From an uncultured Bacteroidales bacterium (GTDB lineage: Bacteria > Bacteroidota > Bacteroidia > Bacteroidales > Muribaculaceae): a DNA stretch of 64,000 nucleotides. The notes beneath the pieces are model-generated. The model was not told where the DNA came from and did no database searches. It saw nothing but the letters and a program-made list of their open reading frames with translations. Position numbers and translations under genes: made by a program. Positions 8,798-18,136 of the stretch are shown in pieces. Location: the NCBI GenBank assembly GCA_947644715.1, contig CANSAP010000004.1:1-64000 (forward strand), written 5' to 3'. Each line of letters starts with the position of its first letter. The stretch's first letter is position 1.

Positions 8798-10288
8798 ATG
8801 AAGAACATAAAGCAACACCTCAAGCCGCTGCCCGGAATCAGAACCCTGGCCATCCTTGCCGTGTGCATGTGCATCGGACTCGCCGCCCTCAGCTCCTGCA
8901 TGTCGTCGCGTTCCAACGCCTATGGCGGAGAAGTGACCGGCGTGGGGGGAACCTCTTACGCGGAAGCCACCCCTTACGGCATGGTCCTCGTTGACCGTGG
9001 CACTATCAAGATGGGTCCCGCTGAAGATGACTCCGTGTGGGGAATCAAGGGTGACCCCCGCGGCATCAGTGTCGATGCATTCTGGATGGATGAGACCGAG
9101 GTTACCAACTCAAAATACAAGCAGTTCGTGTTTTGGGTGCGCGACTCAATTATCCGCGAGCGCCTCGCCGACCCCTCTTACGGCGGCAACGAAGATTTCA
9201 AGATTGAAGAAGACAAAGAGGGCAACCCCGTGAAGCCCTACCTCAACTGGAGCAAAGCTATCCCTTGGCGCAACGCCAATGAAGATGAGCAGCGCGCCAT
9301 CGAAAGCGTCTACCGCACCAACCCCATCACCGGTCGTCGCGAGCTTGACCCCACTCAGCTCAATTACCGCTACGAGATTTATAATCACACGGCTGCCGCT
9401 CAGCGCAAGTACCGCCTCGACCCCACCCGTCGTGATTATAACACTGACCATGAGGTGAGCACCGAACTCCCCGTAATCAGCAAAGATACAGCTTACCTGG
9501 ATGATGAGGGCCGCATCGTGCGCGAAACCGTTTCCCGCCCCCTGACCGGCGACTACGATTTCCTCAACACTTATATCGTAAACGTTTATCCCGACACAAC
9601 CTGCTGGATTAACGACTTCGATAACGCATACAATGAGCCTTACACCCGCATGTACTTCTCTCATGCCGGTTACAATGACTACCCCGTCGTAGGTGTAAGC
9701 TGGGAGCAGGCCAACGCCTTCTCCAACTGGCGCACCGACTTCCTGCGTCGCTCCTTGGGTCGCGAGGGTGTCTTCATCGAGCCTTACCGCCTCCCCACAG
9801 AAGCCGAATGGGAGTTCGCTGCACGCGCCGGCAACTCTGAAAGCTCCTACCCCTGGGAGGAGATGCTTCCCATGGATGAACGCGGATGCTTCTACGCCAA
9901 CTTCAAACCGATGGAGGGTGACTTCATCCGCGACGGCCATTTGATTACCTCACGCGTGGGCACATATTCCCCCAACGCTTTCGGCCTCTATGACATGGCA
10001 GGCAACGTCAGCGAATGGACCTCGACAGCCTACACTGAGAGCATCAACCGCCTGACCTCCGACATGAACCCGGAATACCGATACGACGCAGCCAAGGAGG
10101 ACCCCTACAAGATGAAGCGCAAGATTGTGCGCGGCGGCTCTTGGAAGGATGTGGCTCACAACCTCCGCTCCGACCTGCGCCAATGGGAATACCAGAACGA
10201 GCAACGCTCCTACATCGGATTCCGCAACGTGCGCTCACAGGTGGGCTTCGCCAAAGGCAACAAGACCCGCCAAGGCAACAAGAAATAA
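8798..10288 (+). CDS. gldK: PorK/GldK T9SS ring lipoprotein (SUMF1-like fold)
   Basis: 496 aa from the ATG at 8798 (MKNIKQHL...); an upstream in-frame start at 8753 overlapping porP would spoil the signal peptide. Lipobox LSSC lies at about residues 31-34. The body shows the formylglycine-generating/SUMF1-type pattern: VDRGTIKMGP, DAFWMDETEVTNSKYKQFV, PVVGVSWEQANAFSNW, RLPTEAEWEFAARAG, GLYDMAGNVSEW and IVRGGSWKD. In T9SS this fold is structural: PorK and PorN form the periplasmic ring under the outer membrane. Confidence 0.95.
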   Translation: MKNIKQHLKPLPGIRTLAILAVCMCIGLAALSSCMSSRSNAYGGEVTGVGGTSYAEATPYGMVLVDRGTIKMGPAEDDSVWGIKGDPRGISVDAFWMDETEVTNSKYKQFVFWVRDSIIRERLADPSYGGNEDFKIEEDKEGNPVKPYLNWSKAIPWRNANEDEQRAIESVYRTNPITGRRELDPTQLNYRYEIYNHTAAAQRKYRLDPTRRDYNTDHEVSTELPVISKDTAYLDDEGRIVRETVSRPLTGDYDFLNTYIVNVYPDTTCWINDFDNAYNEPYTRMYFSHAGYNDYPVVGVSWEQANAFSNWRTDFLRRSLGREGVFIEPYRLPTEAEWEFAARAGNSESSYPWEEMLPMDERGCFYANFKPMEGDFIRDGHLITSRVGTYSPNAFGLYDMAGNVSEWTSTAYTESINRLTSDMNPEYRYDAAKEDPYKMKRKIVRGGSWKDVAHNLRSDLRQWEYQNEQRSYIGFRNVRSQVGFAKGNKTRQGNKK

Positions 10289-10330
10289 ATCAATCAATTA
10301 CTGACCTCATTTCCACATCACACATACTCA

Positions 10331-11347
10331 ATGGGAAAGATTAAGAAATTCGGCAACTTCATCGAGCGCTTCATGCATGGCAGCAAGGGTCAGCGCTTCT
10401 TTAACTTTGCCTACTCCATTGGCGCAGCCATCGTAATCTGGGGCGCACTGTTCAAGATTCTTCACCTGCCGGGGGGCAGCACCCTGCTCTGTATCGGCAT
10501 GGGCACTGAGATTGCCATGTTCATTCTGACGGCTTTCGACCGTCCTCCGCGTGAGTATAACTGGGAGGAGGTCTTCCCCGTCTTCGACAGCCACAGCGAT
10601 GAAGACCGTCCGGATTTCACCGGCGGCTCGGGCGTAGTGATTGCCGGCGGTGGCAGCTCTCACGCCTCCGCACCCGCAGAGGGTTCCTACGGAGGTCCCT
10701 CAATCTCCGCGCCTCAGGCAGTAGCGGCCGCCGGACTTCCGGCAGGCATCGCCCTGAGTGAGGATGACACTCTCTCGCTGCGCGAGAGCATCGAGAAAAT
10801 GTCGGCCGCAGCCGATCAACTCTCCCAGATGGCTGAACTCACAACCGCCACTCAGAATTACCTGGCACAGATGTCAGGCATCGCTGACCAGATGACAGCC
10901 CTGCGCGACACCACCGAGCAGCTCAACGCCGTCAGCACCACCCTGCTCAACTCATATTCAGCCATAACCTCCAACTCTGAAAACATCCAGAAGAGTTCCG
11001 GCGGCTATGTCGAGCAGATGGAGGCTCTCAACCGCAACGTCAGCGGCCTGAATACCATCTACGAGATTCAGCTCAAGAGCATTGCTTCGCAGCTTGACAG
11101 CATCGACCGCGTGAACCGCGGCCTGAAGGATATCCGCGACATGTATGAAAAGAGCGCCAACGAAAGCTCCCGCTACTGCGAGGAGACCGAAAAGATGGCT
11201 CGCTACATGAAGCAGCTCAACAGTGTCTATGAGAAGATGATCACGGCCATGACCATCAACATGTATAACCCCATGATGGGCGGAGGCGCCCCCGGAAGCC
11301 AGCCGGTGCAGAACCCCTTTGCACAGTCCGGCTCCGATAACGCATAA
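10331..11347 (+). CDS. gldL: GldL/PorL, cytoplasmic-membrane motor subunit of T9SS
   Basis: 338 aa. Two close transmembrane segments lie at about residues 25-45 and 50-68, with a lysine in the first (K42, LFKILH) and a glutamate in the second (E60, GTEIAMF). Charged residues at such places are implicated in proton flow through the GldL-GldM motor. A glycine/serine-rich linker (about 95-140) leads to a helical, probably coiled-coil cytoplasmic region with repeats rich in Ser, Gln and Leu. It follows gldK by 42 nt and precedes gldM by 15 nt. Confidence 0.95.
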   Translation: MGKIKKFGNFIERFMHGSKGQRFFNFAYSIGAAIVIWGALFKILHLPGGSTLLCIGMGTEIAMFILTAFDRPPREYNWEEVFPVFDSHSDEDRPDFTGGSGVVIAGGGSSHASAPAEGSYGGPSISAPQAVAAAGLPAGIALSEDDTLSLRESIEKMSAAADQLSQMAELTTATQNYLAQMSGIADQMTALRDTTEQLNAVSTTLLNSYSAITSNSENIQKSSGGYVEQMEALNRNVSGLNTIYEIQLKSIASQLDSIDRVNRGLKDIRDMYEKSANESSRYCEETEKMARYMKQLNSVYEKMITAMTINMYNPMMGGGAPGSQPVQNPFAQSGSDNA

Positions 11348-11362
11348 CGGGAGGGCACTGAA

Positions 11363-12934
11363 ATGGCAGGAGGTAGCAACAACGTAGCAAGAATGTCGCC
11401 CCGCCAGAGGATGATTAACCTGATGTATATCGTCCTCACGGCCATGCTCGCGCTCAACGTGTCGAGCGACGTGCTCAACGGCTTCAGCCAGGTGCAGGCC
11501 GGTCTGCAAAAGACCACCGAGAACCTCACGGCTAAGAATGCCGCCCAGTTCCTTTATCTCAAACAGCTCTATGAGGATAACCCTCAGAAAGTTGGTCCTT
11601 GGTTGGCAGTCGGCACTCAGGTGCATGACCGCGCCGACTCGCTCTACAAAGCGATTGAAACTCTGAAAATAGAGATTGCCCGTCAGGCTGACGGCCCCCA
11701 GGGCAATTATCGGAACCTCATCAATAACGACGACCTTGAAGCCTCAGCGGCCTGGATGCTCAGTCCGGGCACTCAGCGCGGCAAGAAACTACGTGAGGCA
11801 ATCGAGGCTTACCGCTCATTCGTAGCCTCTCAGATTGCCGACCCGGAAAAACGCAAGGCTGTCGAGCAGCTCCTCTCCACTAAGGTGGACAACCCCAAGG
11901 GTGTTGTAGGCCCCGTGAGCTGGGAGCAGATTAACTTCGAGAATATGCCCGTCATAGCATCCGTCACCTTCCTCACCCACCTGCAGACAAATATCCGCCA
12001 GGCCGAGAGCGATGCCATGACCTCCATAATCAACTCCATCGACATGGGCGATGTGCGTGTAAACTCGCTTAACGCCTACGTCATTCCGCAGAGCACCATG
12101 ATTATGCAAGGGGGCCGATACAGCGCCGACATCGTGCTGGCTGCCATCGACACCACCAAGCGTCCACGAGTGTTTGTGGGTGGACGCGAGCTCCCCGGCG
12201 GCCGATATGAATTCACTCCGGGAGGCACCGGCACGTTCGACTATTCCGGTTACATCGAGGTGCTCAAGGCTGACGGCTCCATGTCAAAGTATCCCTTCAA
12301 GAGCTCCTATACAGTGATAGAGCCTATGGCCACCATCTCCCCCACGATGATGAATGTGCTCTATGCCGGCATAGACAACCCCATAAGCATCTCAGCTCCG
12401 GGTGTGCCCATGAGCGCCATCAACGCTTCCATGACTAACGACACCCTTACCCGCAGCGGTGATCATTGGGTGGCTCATTCCTCAGCCGTGGGTGCGGAGG
12501 CTGTGATTAGCGTCACCGCTAACCTTGACGGACGCTCGATGCAACTCGGCTCCATGACGTTCAGAGTGCGCAAGCTGCCTGACCCGCTCCCTTATATCGC
12601 CTATAAGGATGCCTCCGGCAACACTCAGCACTATAAGGGTACACCCAAACGTCTTCCTAAAGCCGCTCTCATGAGCGCATCCGGCCTGGGCGCGGCTCTC
12701 GATGACGGCGTGCTGAACATAACATATCAAGTGGTGTCATTCTCCACCACATTCTTCGACTCCATGGGCAATGCCATCCCCGAGAATTCAGCCGGCAGTT
12801 CCTTCTCTGCCCGACAGATTGAACAGTTCAAGCGCCTCAAGGTGGGCAAGAGCTTCTTCATCTCCAACGTGAAAGCGAAGGGTCCTGACGGAATCACCCG
12901 CGACATTCCCCCCATGGAAGTAATCCTCAACTAA
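11363..12934 (+). CDS. gldM: GldM/PorM, periplasm-spanning rotor of T9SS
   Basis: 523 aa, the usual length. The N-terminal cytoplasmic tail contains SPRQRMINLMYIVLTAMLALNVSS with the single transmembrane helix, followed by a long periplasmic part made of helical (about 45-200) and beta-rich Ig-like domains. The dimeric rod couples the inner-membrane GldL motor to the PorK/PorN ring. It sits in the conserved K-L-M-N order. Confidence 0.95.
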   Translation: MAGGSNNVARMSPRQRMINLMYIVLTAMLALNVSSDVLNGFSQVQAGLQKTTENLTAKNAAQFLYLKQLYEDNPQKVGPWLAVGTQVHDRADSLYKAIETLKIEIARQADGPQGNYRNLINNDDLEASAAWMLSPGTQRGKKLREAIEAYRSFVASQIADPEKRKAVEQLLSTKVDNPKGVVGPVSWEQINFENMPVIASVTFLTHLQTNIRQAESDAMTSIINSIDMGDVRVNSLNAYVIPQSTMIMQGGRYSADIVLAAIDTTKRPRVFVGGRELPGGRYEFTPGGTGTFDYSGYIEVLKADGSMSKYPFKSSYTVIEPMATISPTMMNVLYAGIDNPISISAPGVPMSAINASMTNDTLTRSGDHWVAHSSAVGAEAVISVTANLDGRSMQLGSMTFRVRKLPDPLPYIAYKDASGNTQHYKGTPKRLPKAALMSASGLGAALDDGVLNITYQVVSFSTTFFDSMGNAIPENSAGSSFSARQIEQFKRLKVGKSFFISNVKAKGPDGITRDIPPMEVILN

Positions 12935-12972
12935 GCGCCCAGCGCTCTCAAAACGATTAATACTCAGACAAT

Positions 12973-14130
12973 ATGATACGCTTACGCCACTACATAACCA
13001 TAGCTGCCGCCCTGCTGCTCTCCGCCGCCGTCATGGCTCAGGTGGAGACGGGAGGAACCGTCTCCCGCCGCACCGGCAAAGACCGCAAGAGCCGCAAGAG
13101 CGAAAGCAATTCAGGGCCTAACGTCACCGAGCGCATGGAAAGCTTCTATGACTCGCGCGACCCGCATGACGCTGACCTGGAATGGACCCGCACCATCTAC
13201 CGGCAGATTGACCTGAGCAAAGATGTCAATGCCCCGCTTTACTTCCCTGAGGATGTTATTGACGGCCAGGAAAATCTCTTCCGCATCCTGCTCTCTATGG
13301 TTGTGGATGGACGCATTCCCGCCTACGAATATCTGGATGGTCGCGAGCTCTTCACTGACAAGTACCAGATTAACGTGCAGGAGATGCTTGACCGATTCGG
13401 CATCTACTACAAGACCGAAGGCTCCGGCCGCAACGGCTCACGCTATGTCATTGAGGAGGCTGACGTGCCCACCGCCCAGGTGCTCAACTACTACATTATC
13501 GAGAAATGGGAATTTGACCGCCGCTCCAATCAGATGAAAGTGAGAGTGGAGGCCATCTGCCCCGTGCTCAACAAATATGGCGACTATGGCGGCGAGGCCA
13601 AATATCCCATGTTCTGGGTGAAATTTGATCAGCTTCGTCCCTACCTCGCGCAGCAGTATGTCTTCCTGACCGACGACAATAACCTTGCCCGCTACTCCCT
13701 GGATGATTACTTCAACATGGGAATGTATCAGGGTGACATATACAAGACCAAGAACCTGCGCAATCTCTCGCTTGCCCAGATGCACCCTGACCCGGATGAC
13801 CTGAAGCATGCACAGGACAGCATTGAGCAGCGCCTCCGCTCTTTCGACAAGAACCTGTGGGTGCCCACCCGCGAAGAGTATCTCGCTCAGCTTGAGGCAA
13901 AGGAAGCCGCTGCGCACGCTGCAGCCGAGGCCAACGATTCCATCGAGCCCGGCTCCCGCGATGGCGATGCTGCTGAAGCCGCCCCCGCTCCGGCGCCCAA
14001 GAAGGAGGAACCGAAGAAAAAGACCACCCGAAAGCGCTCTCAGCCCAAGGCCAAGAAAGCTCCCAAGGTTAAGGAAAGTTCTTCAGGCAATTCCGGAGCT
14101 GCAAAGTCTGTGCGCCGACGCAAGCGTTAA
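12973..14130 (+). CDS. gldN: GldN/PorN ring protein with a basic C-terminal extension
   Basis: 385 aa. Signal peptide MIRLRHYITIAAALLLSAAVMA (cleavage before QVETGG). The core (about 50-325) carries the family signature DLEWTRTIYRQIDLSKDVNAPLYFP, then ENLFRILLSMVVDGRIPAYEY and KYQINVQEMLDRFGIYY. PorN pairs with PorK in the T9SS ring. The last 60 or so residues are low-complexity, Ala/Pro/Glu then Lys/Arg rich, ending SVRRRKR. I do not regard this tail as part of the usual fold; it may bind peptidoglycan or nucleic acid, or be disordered. Confidence 0.93.
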   Translation: MIRLRHYITIAAALLLSAAVMAQVETGGTVSRRTGKDRKSRKSESNSGPNVTERMESFYDSRDPHDADLEWTRTIYRQIDLSKDVNAPLYFPEDVIDGQENLFRILLSMVVDGRIPAYEYLDGRELFTDKYQINVQEMLDRFGIYYKTEGSGRNGSRYVIEEADVPTAQVLNYYIIEKWEFDRRSNQMKVRVEAICPVLNKYGDYGGEAKYPMFWVKFDQLRPYLAQQYVFLTDDNNLARYSLDDYFNMGMYQGDIYKTKNLRNLSLAQMHPDPDDLKHAQDSIEQRLRSFDKNLWVPTREEYLAQLEAKEAAAHAAAEANDSIEPGSRDGDAAEAAPAPAPKKEEPKKKTTRKRSQPKAKKAPKVKESSSGNSGAAKSVRRRKR

Positions 14131-14145
14131 CCAACCCCGACGCCT

Positions 14146-15663
14146 ATGAAATTATTCCCCTCATCAGTCATAAAAGAAATAGACCACGCCACCTGCAAGG
14201 CTCAGAACATCGACTCCATTGAGTTGATGGAAAGAGCGGCAGGTGCCGTTGCGTGTGAAATAATCAGCCGTTTCCGACCCTCGCAACGCATCGTTGTCAT
14301 TGCCGGTCCGGGCAATAACGGTGGCGATGCGCTTGCAGCCGCCCGCATGCTCATCGAGCAGGGCTACAAGCGGGTGGAAATTTTCCTGTTCAACGTGCAG
14401 GATCGTCTGAGCCACGACTGCAAAGAGCAGCGTAACAAACTCATTGCTCTTGATGACATTGACTTCACGGAAATAACCAAGGAGTTTATGCCGCCGGCCC
14501 TGGGCAAAAGCGATGTCCTGATTGACGGACTCTTTGGCGCCGGACTCTCAAAACCGCTTCAGGGGGGCTTCATGGCTCTCGTCAGATACATCAACGAGAG
14601 TGGTGCCTACGTGATTTCCATAGACGTTCCCTCCGGACTCTTCGGCGAATGGAATGAGCACACTAACATGCGCGATGTGATTCATGCTGACCTGACCCTT
14701 GGCATCTCCATCCCGCGCATTTCATTCTTCTTTGAGGAGAATGCTCAGGCCATAGGCGAATGGAAGCTACTGGACATTGAGCTGGATGCAGCCAAGATAC
14801 GCGCCACTCCCGCCACTTATTTCCTGGTGGAGCGTCACAATGTGCGCCGCGTGCTGAAGCCTCGCCACCCGTTCTCCGTGAAGCGTGATTTCGGCTCGGC
14901 TCTCATCATGGCCGGCTCAATGGGAATGATGGGTGCCGCTATCATGTCGGCTCGCGCAGCCCTGAAATCAGGAGCAGGACTCGTGACCGTTCATTCCGCA
15001 CGCTGCGGCCTGATTCCCATGCAGACAGCCATCTGCGAGGCTATGTTTGAGCCTGACAAGAATGACCGGTTCATCACCGACATGCGTCTGCACCACACCC
15101 ACATGGCTGTGGCGGTCGGTCCCGGCATCGGCACCTATGACGAAACCATCAATGCCCTTGAAGGCCTGATGAAGAATGCCGGCGACACACCGCTTGTGCT
15201 TGACGCCGATGCGCTGAACTGCATAGCCAAGCGTCCCACCCTGCTCTCGCTCATTCCCAAAATGAGTGTCATCACTCCGCATCGCGGGGAGTTTGACCGC
15301 CTCTTCGGCGAGCACACTTCTGACGAGACACGCCTGCGCAAAGCCATCGAAGCCTCGCAGGTCTACAATATCATAATCGTGCTGAAGGGGCATCACACGG
15401 CCATCGTGCGCCCCGACGGCAAGGTGTATTTCAATTCCACCGGCAACCCGGGCATGGCTACCGCCGGCAGCGGCGATGTGCTCACCGGTGTGATTACCGC
15501 TTTCATAGCCCAGGGCTTAAAGCCTGAAGTGGCTGCCACTATTGGTGTCTTCATTCATGGATACGCCGGAGACATGGCAGCCGACGCGCTGGGCGAATAT
15601 GGCATGACGGCCTCCGATATTATTGACCGCTTACCCTTGGCTATCAAGGAAATAATGAAATAG
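14146..15663 (+). CDS. nnr: Bifunctional NAD(P)H-hydrate epimerase / ADP-dependent NAD(P)H-hydrate dehydratase
   Basis: 505 aa, two domains fused as in many bacteria. The N-terminal NnrE domain (about 1-210) has VIAGPGNNGGDALAAARML and DGLFGAGLSKPL; the C-terminal NnrD domain (about 220-505) has the ribokinase-like nucleotide site NPGMATAGSGDVLTGVI. Together they repair hydrated NAD(P)H. It starts 15 nt after gldN, so it probably shares the T9SS transcript, a housekeeping passenger rather than a secretion part. Confidence 0.96.
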   Translation: MKLFPSSVIKEIDHATCKAQNIDSIELMERAAGAVACEIISRFRPSQRIVVIAGPGNNGGDALAAARMLIEQGYKRVEIFLFNVQDRLSHDCKEQRNKLIALDDIDFTEITKEFMPPALGKSDVLIDGLFGAGLSKPLQGGFMALVRYINESGAYVISIDVPSGLFGEWNEHTNMRDVIHADLTLGISIPRISFFFEENAQAIGEWKLLDIELDAAKIRATPATYFLVERHNVRRVLKPRHPFSVKRDFGSALIMAGSMGMMGAAIMSARAALKSGAGLVTVHSARCGLIPMQTAICEAMFEPDKNDRFITDMRLHHTHMAVAVGPGIGTYDETINALEGLMKNAGDTPLVLDADALNCIAKRPTLLSLIPKMSVITPHRGEFDRLFGEHTSDETRLRKAIEASQVYNIIIVLKGHHTAIVRPDGKVYFNSTGNPGMATAGSGDVLTGVITAFIAQGLKPEVAATIGVFIHGYAGDMAADALGEYGMTASDIIDRLPLAIKEIMK

Positions 15664-15667
15664 TCTT

Positions 15668-16762
15668 ATGCGTTCATCTCTACTCGCAACCGCCCTGCTG
15701 GCCTGTGCACTTCCGGCCGCTGCTCAGAGCACTAAAATGCTCACCGGCGACAAGTCAAACGAATATGGCATTGTCTACTCTCTGCCTGAAACAGAAGTGC
15801 AGATTGACCTCACGGCCACATTCACGCAGCGTGTGGCCGGGCCGTTCCGGCAATACGCCCCGCGCTATTTGGGCAATGTGGATGTAATCGCGGCTGACTC
15901 CCGTTCATGCACTTTGGATGCGGCCTCAATATCCACCCGTGGCCGCGCCGGCGAACAGAAGTATCTTATGACTCTCAAGCCGGGCGCCACGACTGCCGTC
16001 TGCGTAGCTGCTGACGGAATGTTGCTGGCGGTCAACACCCAGGTGGAAGAGCCGCAGTCCACTCCCCTTCCCCCTGCCGCCACCTCCGGCGAACGGCCAA
16101 ACATGGATGAGTATCTGCAATATGTCGACGAGGATTTTCTCGTCAGCCTCTCCGACGCAAAGAAGGCTCAGATGCTTGCCCGCACCATTATGGAGATTCG
16201 CGAGAGCCGCCTGAGTCTGTCGCGCGGCACCGCCGAGACTATGCCCACCGATGGGCGCCAGTTGGAACTGATGTTGCAAAGCCTGCAGGCTCAGGAGAAT
16301 GCTCTCATGCGCGCGTTCACCGGCTATGAATATAGCTTCACCGAGTCGCGCCGCATCTCTCTGCTTCCTGATTCGGCCATGCTTGAGGGTGAACGCCAAG
16401 TGATTGCCCGTATAGCTCCGGGAGAGAACTTCCGCAATGGCGACGACCTCGTCGGGCAACCCATTTATCTCACCTTCTCCGGACTGACCTCCCCCGAGAT
16501 GCCTCTGAACGCCAAAGGCGAACCGAAAACGATGCCTAAGGATGCCGTTGCCTATCGCCTCCCCTCCACTGTGACTGCCACCGTGGAATTCGGTGGACGC
16601 ACTCTGCTCAGCCAAGAGATTGAGATTGCTCAGCAGGGGGAAGTCTTTGGTCTGGACCCGAAACTGTTCACCGACAAAAAAGCTCCGTCCTACGCCATAT
16701 TCAATCCGGCCACCGGAGCGCTTACCGAAGTAGCATCCATGTCAGCAGAGTCCGGCAAATAA
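15668..16762 (+). CDS. DUF4831 family exported protein
   Basis: 364 aa. Signal peptide MRSSLLATALLACALPAAAQ. The mature part begins STKMLTGDKSNEYGIVYSLPETEVQIDLT, typical of the Bacteroidetes-only DUF4831 family, whose function is unknown. No catalytic motif is evident. It begins 4 nt after nnr, the last gene of the T9SS-led run, so it may be an envelope protein coexpressed with the secretion system. Confidence 0.8.
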   Translation: MRSSLLATALLACALPAAAQSTKMLTGDKSNEYGIVYSLPETEVQIDLTATFTQRVAGPFRQYAPRYLGNVDVIAADSRSCTLDAASISTRGRAGEQKYLMTLKPGATTAVCVAADGMLLAVNTQVEEPQSTPLPPAATSGERPNMDEYLQYVDEDFLVSLSDAKKAQMLARTIMEIRESRLSLSRGTAETMPTDGRQLELMLQSLQAQENALMRAFTGYEYSFTESRRISLLPDSAMLEGERQVIARIAPGENFRNGDDLVGQPIYLTFSGLTSPEMPLNAKGEPKTMPKDAVAYRLPSTVTATVEFGGRTLLSQEIEIAQQGEVFGLDPKLFTDKKAPSYAIFNPATGALTEVASMSAESGK

Positions 16763-16821
16763 CTATCTTTCACGTGGCTCGAAACGTCATCGACAATGGT
16801 TGCCACTGAATGTATTAACTC

Positions 16822-16872
16822 AGAAGTCATCTTGACTTTCTTCAGTTTTCGTAAAAAGTCAAGATGACTTCT
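16822..16872. repeat. 51-bp inverted repeat, probable internally deleted copy of the element at 43862-44055
   Basis: Two perfect 18-nt arms (16822-16839 and 16855-16872), each holding the 15-bp palindrome AAGTCATCTTGACTT or its complement. The right half (AGTTTTCGTAAAAAGTCAAG and onward, 16845-16871) is identical to the right end of the 194-bp element at 43862-44055, and the left arm matches that element's left end. It lies 19 nt before the DUF4105 gene. Confidence 0.75.
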
Positions 16873-16891
16873 CAATTTAATTGAGACACTT

Positions 16892-18121
16892 ATGCACTTT
16901 CGTATTTCCACCGTCATGCGCCTGGCAGTCATGCTGCTTGGCGCTATTATATTTCCGCTGACCGCTGCCGCTGTCGGCTCCCGCGACTCGATTGCTTACT
17001 CGCATCCGAAAGACTCATTGCGCATCAGCCTCATTACCTGCTCCCCCGGTGGAGAGATTTTTGAGCTCTATGGCCACGCAGCCATGCGCGTGTCGGGCAT
17101 CAAAGAGGGGCAACGCCTGGACAGAGTCTACAATTACGGGATGTTTGACTTCAACTCCCCCGGCTTCATCTTCCGCTTCGTGAAGGGTGAGACCGACTAT
17201 TACGCCGGCGCCATGCCGACCTCCTATTTCGTTTACAGCTACATTGACCGCGGCTCGCAAGTGACCGAATACCCGCTCAATCTAACCTCGGAAGAGGCCG
17301 CCGCCCTACTCTCTACACTCGACCATGACGTGCAGCCTGAGAATGCAACCTATCGCTATAAGTACTTCTCCAACAACTGCTCCACCCGACTGCTTGATGC
17401 TGTGGATGCCGCCCTCGGAAGCCCGGCTGCATATCCGGCAGCCACTGACTCCACTCTGACCTGCCGCGAGCTTCTCATGCAGTATAATGCAGGCTACCCC
17501 TGGTATCAGCTCGGAATTGACATTGCGCTTGGGAGCGAAATTGACCGCCCCATGACTGCGAGGGGACGCATGTTCAACCCGATGGAGTTGAGCGCCGCTA
17601 CGCAATCCGTGCGGCGTCCGGATGGCACTCCTCTGTTCGGCACGGCGAATCTGCTTGCCGAGGCACGTGGTGAAACCCGGCTACCCCCTACTCCTTGGTA
17701 TCTGTCGCCGCTATTCATCTTCTGGACTCTTTCGCTCATCGTTGATGCACTGGTTATCTATGCTCGCCGCAAGCATCTCTACTTCCGTTGGCTCTTCGCC
17801 GCCTGGGGGTTGGTCTTCGGATTGGCAGGCAGCCTCGTTTGGTTCCTGGCATTCATCTCAGTGCATGAAGCCACCTCCCCGAATCCACTCATTTGGTGGC
17901 TGAATCCGCTATGGCTCCTGCTGCCGGTTCTCATTTGGTTCAAACGCACGCGAAACTTCTGCAACAACCTCATGGGGCTCCAGGCGTTCATCGCACTTAT
18001 TTTCCTCTGCACCCTCCCCTTCTCTGACTATTCTCTAAATCCGGCACTGCTGCCACTGCTGCTGACCACAATCCTCTTCGGCTGCGAACTGAAAATAACC
18101 ATCCGCCGCAAGCAAGATTGA
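16892..18121 (+). CDS. DUF4105 (Lnb-like) membrane protein
   Basis: 409 aa. Signal peptide at about 1-25 (LLGAIIFPLTAAAVG). A periplasmic DUF4105 domain follows with ITCSPGGEIFELYGHAAMRV, YNYGMFDFNSPGFIFRFVKG and NNCSTRLLD, the conserved His/Cys-containing pattern of this family. Five or so membrane segments fill the C-terminal third (about 270-400). Related N-terminal domains are called lacto-N-biosidase-like, but enzymatic activity is not established for this family. A 130-nt gap with the inverted repeat at 16822-16872 separates it from the DUF4831 gene. Confidence 0.82.
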   Translation: MHFRISTVMRLAVMLLGAIIFPLTAAAVGSRDSIAYSHPKDSLRISLITCSPGGEIFELYGHAAMRVSGIKEGQRLDRVYNYGMFDFNSPGFIFRFVKGETDYYAGAMPTSYFVYSYIDRGSQVTEYPLNLTSEEAAALLSTLDHDVQPENATYRYKYFSNNCSTRLLDAVDAALGSPAAYPAATDSTLTCRELLMQYNAGYPWYQLGIDIALGSEIDRPMTARGRMFNPMELSAATQSVRRPDGTPLFGTANLLAEARGETRLPPTPWYLSPLFIFWTLSLIVDALVIYARRKHLYFRWLFAAWGLVFGLAGSLVWFLAFISVHEATSPNPLIWWLNPLWLLLPVLIWFKRTRNFCNNLMGLQAFIALIFLCTLPFSDYSLNPALLPLLLTTILFGCELKITIRRKQD

Positions 18122-18136
18122 CTTCTGAAGCTATAT

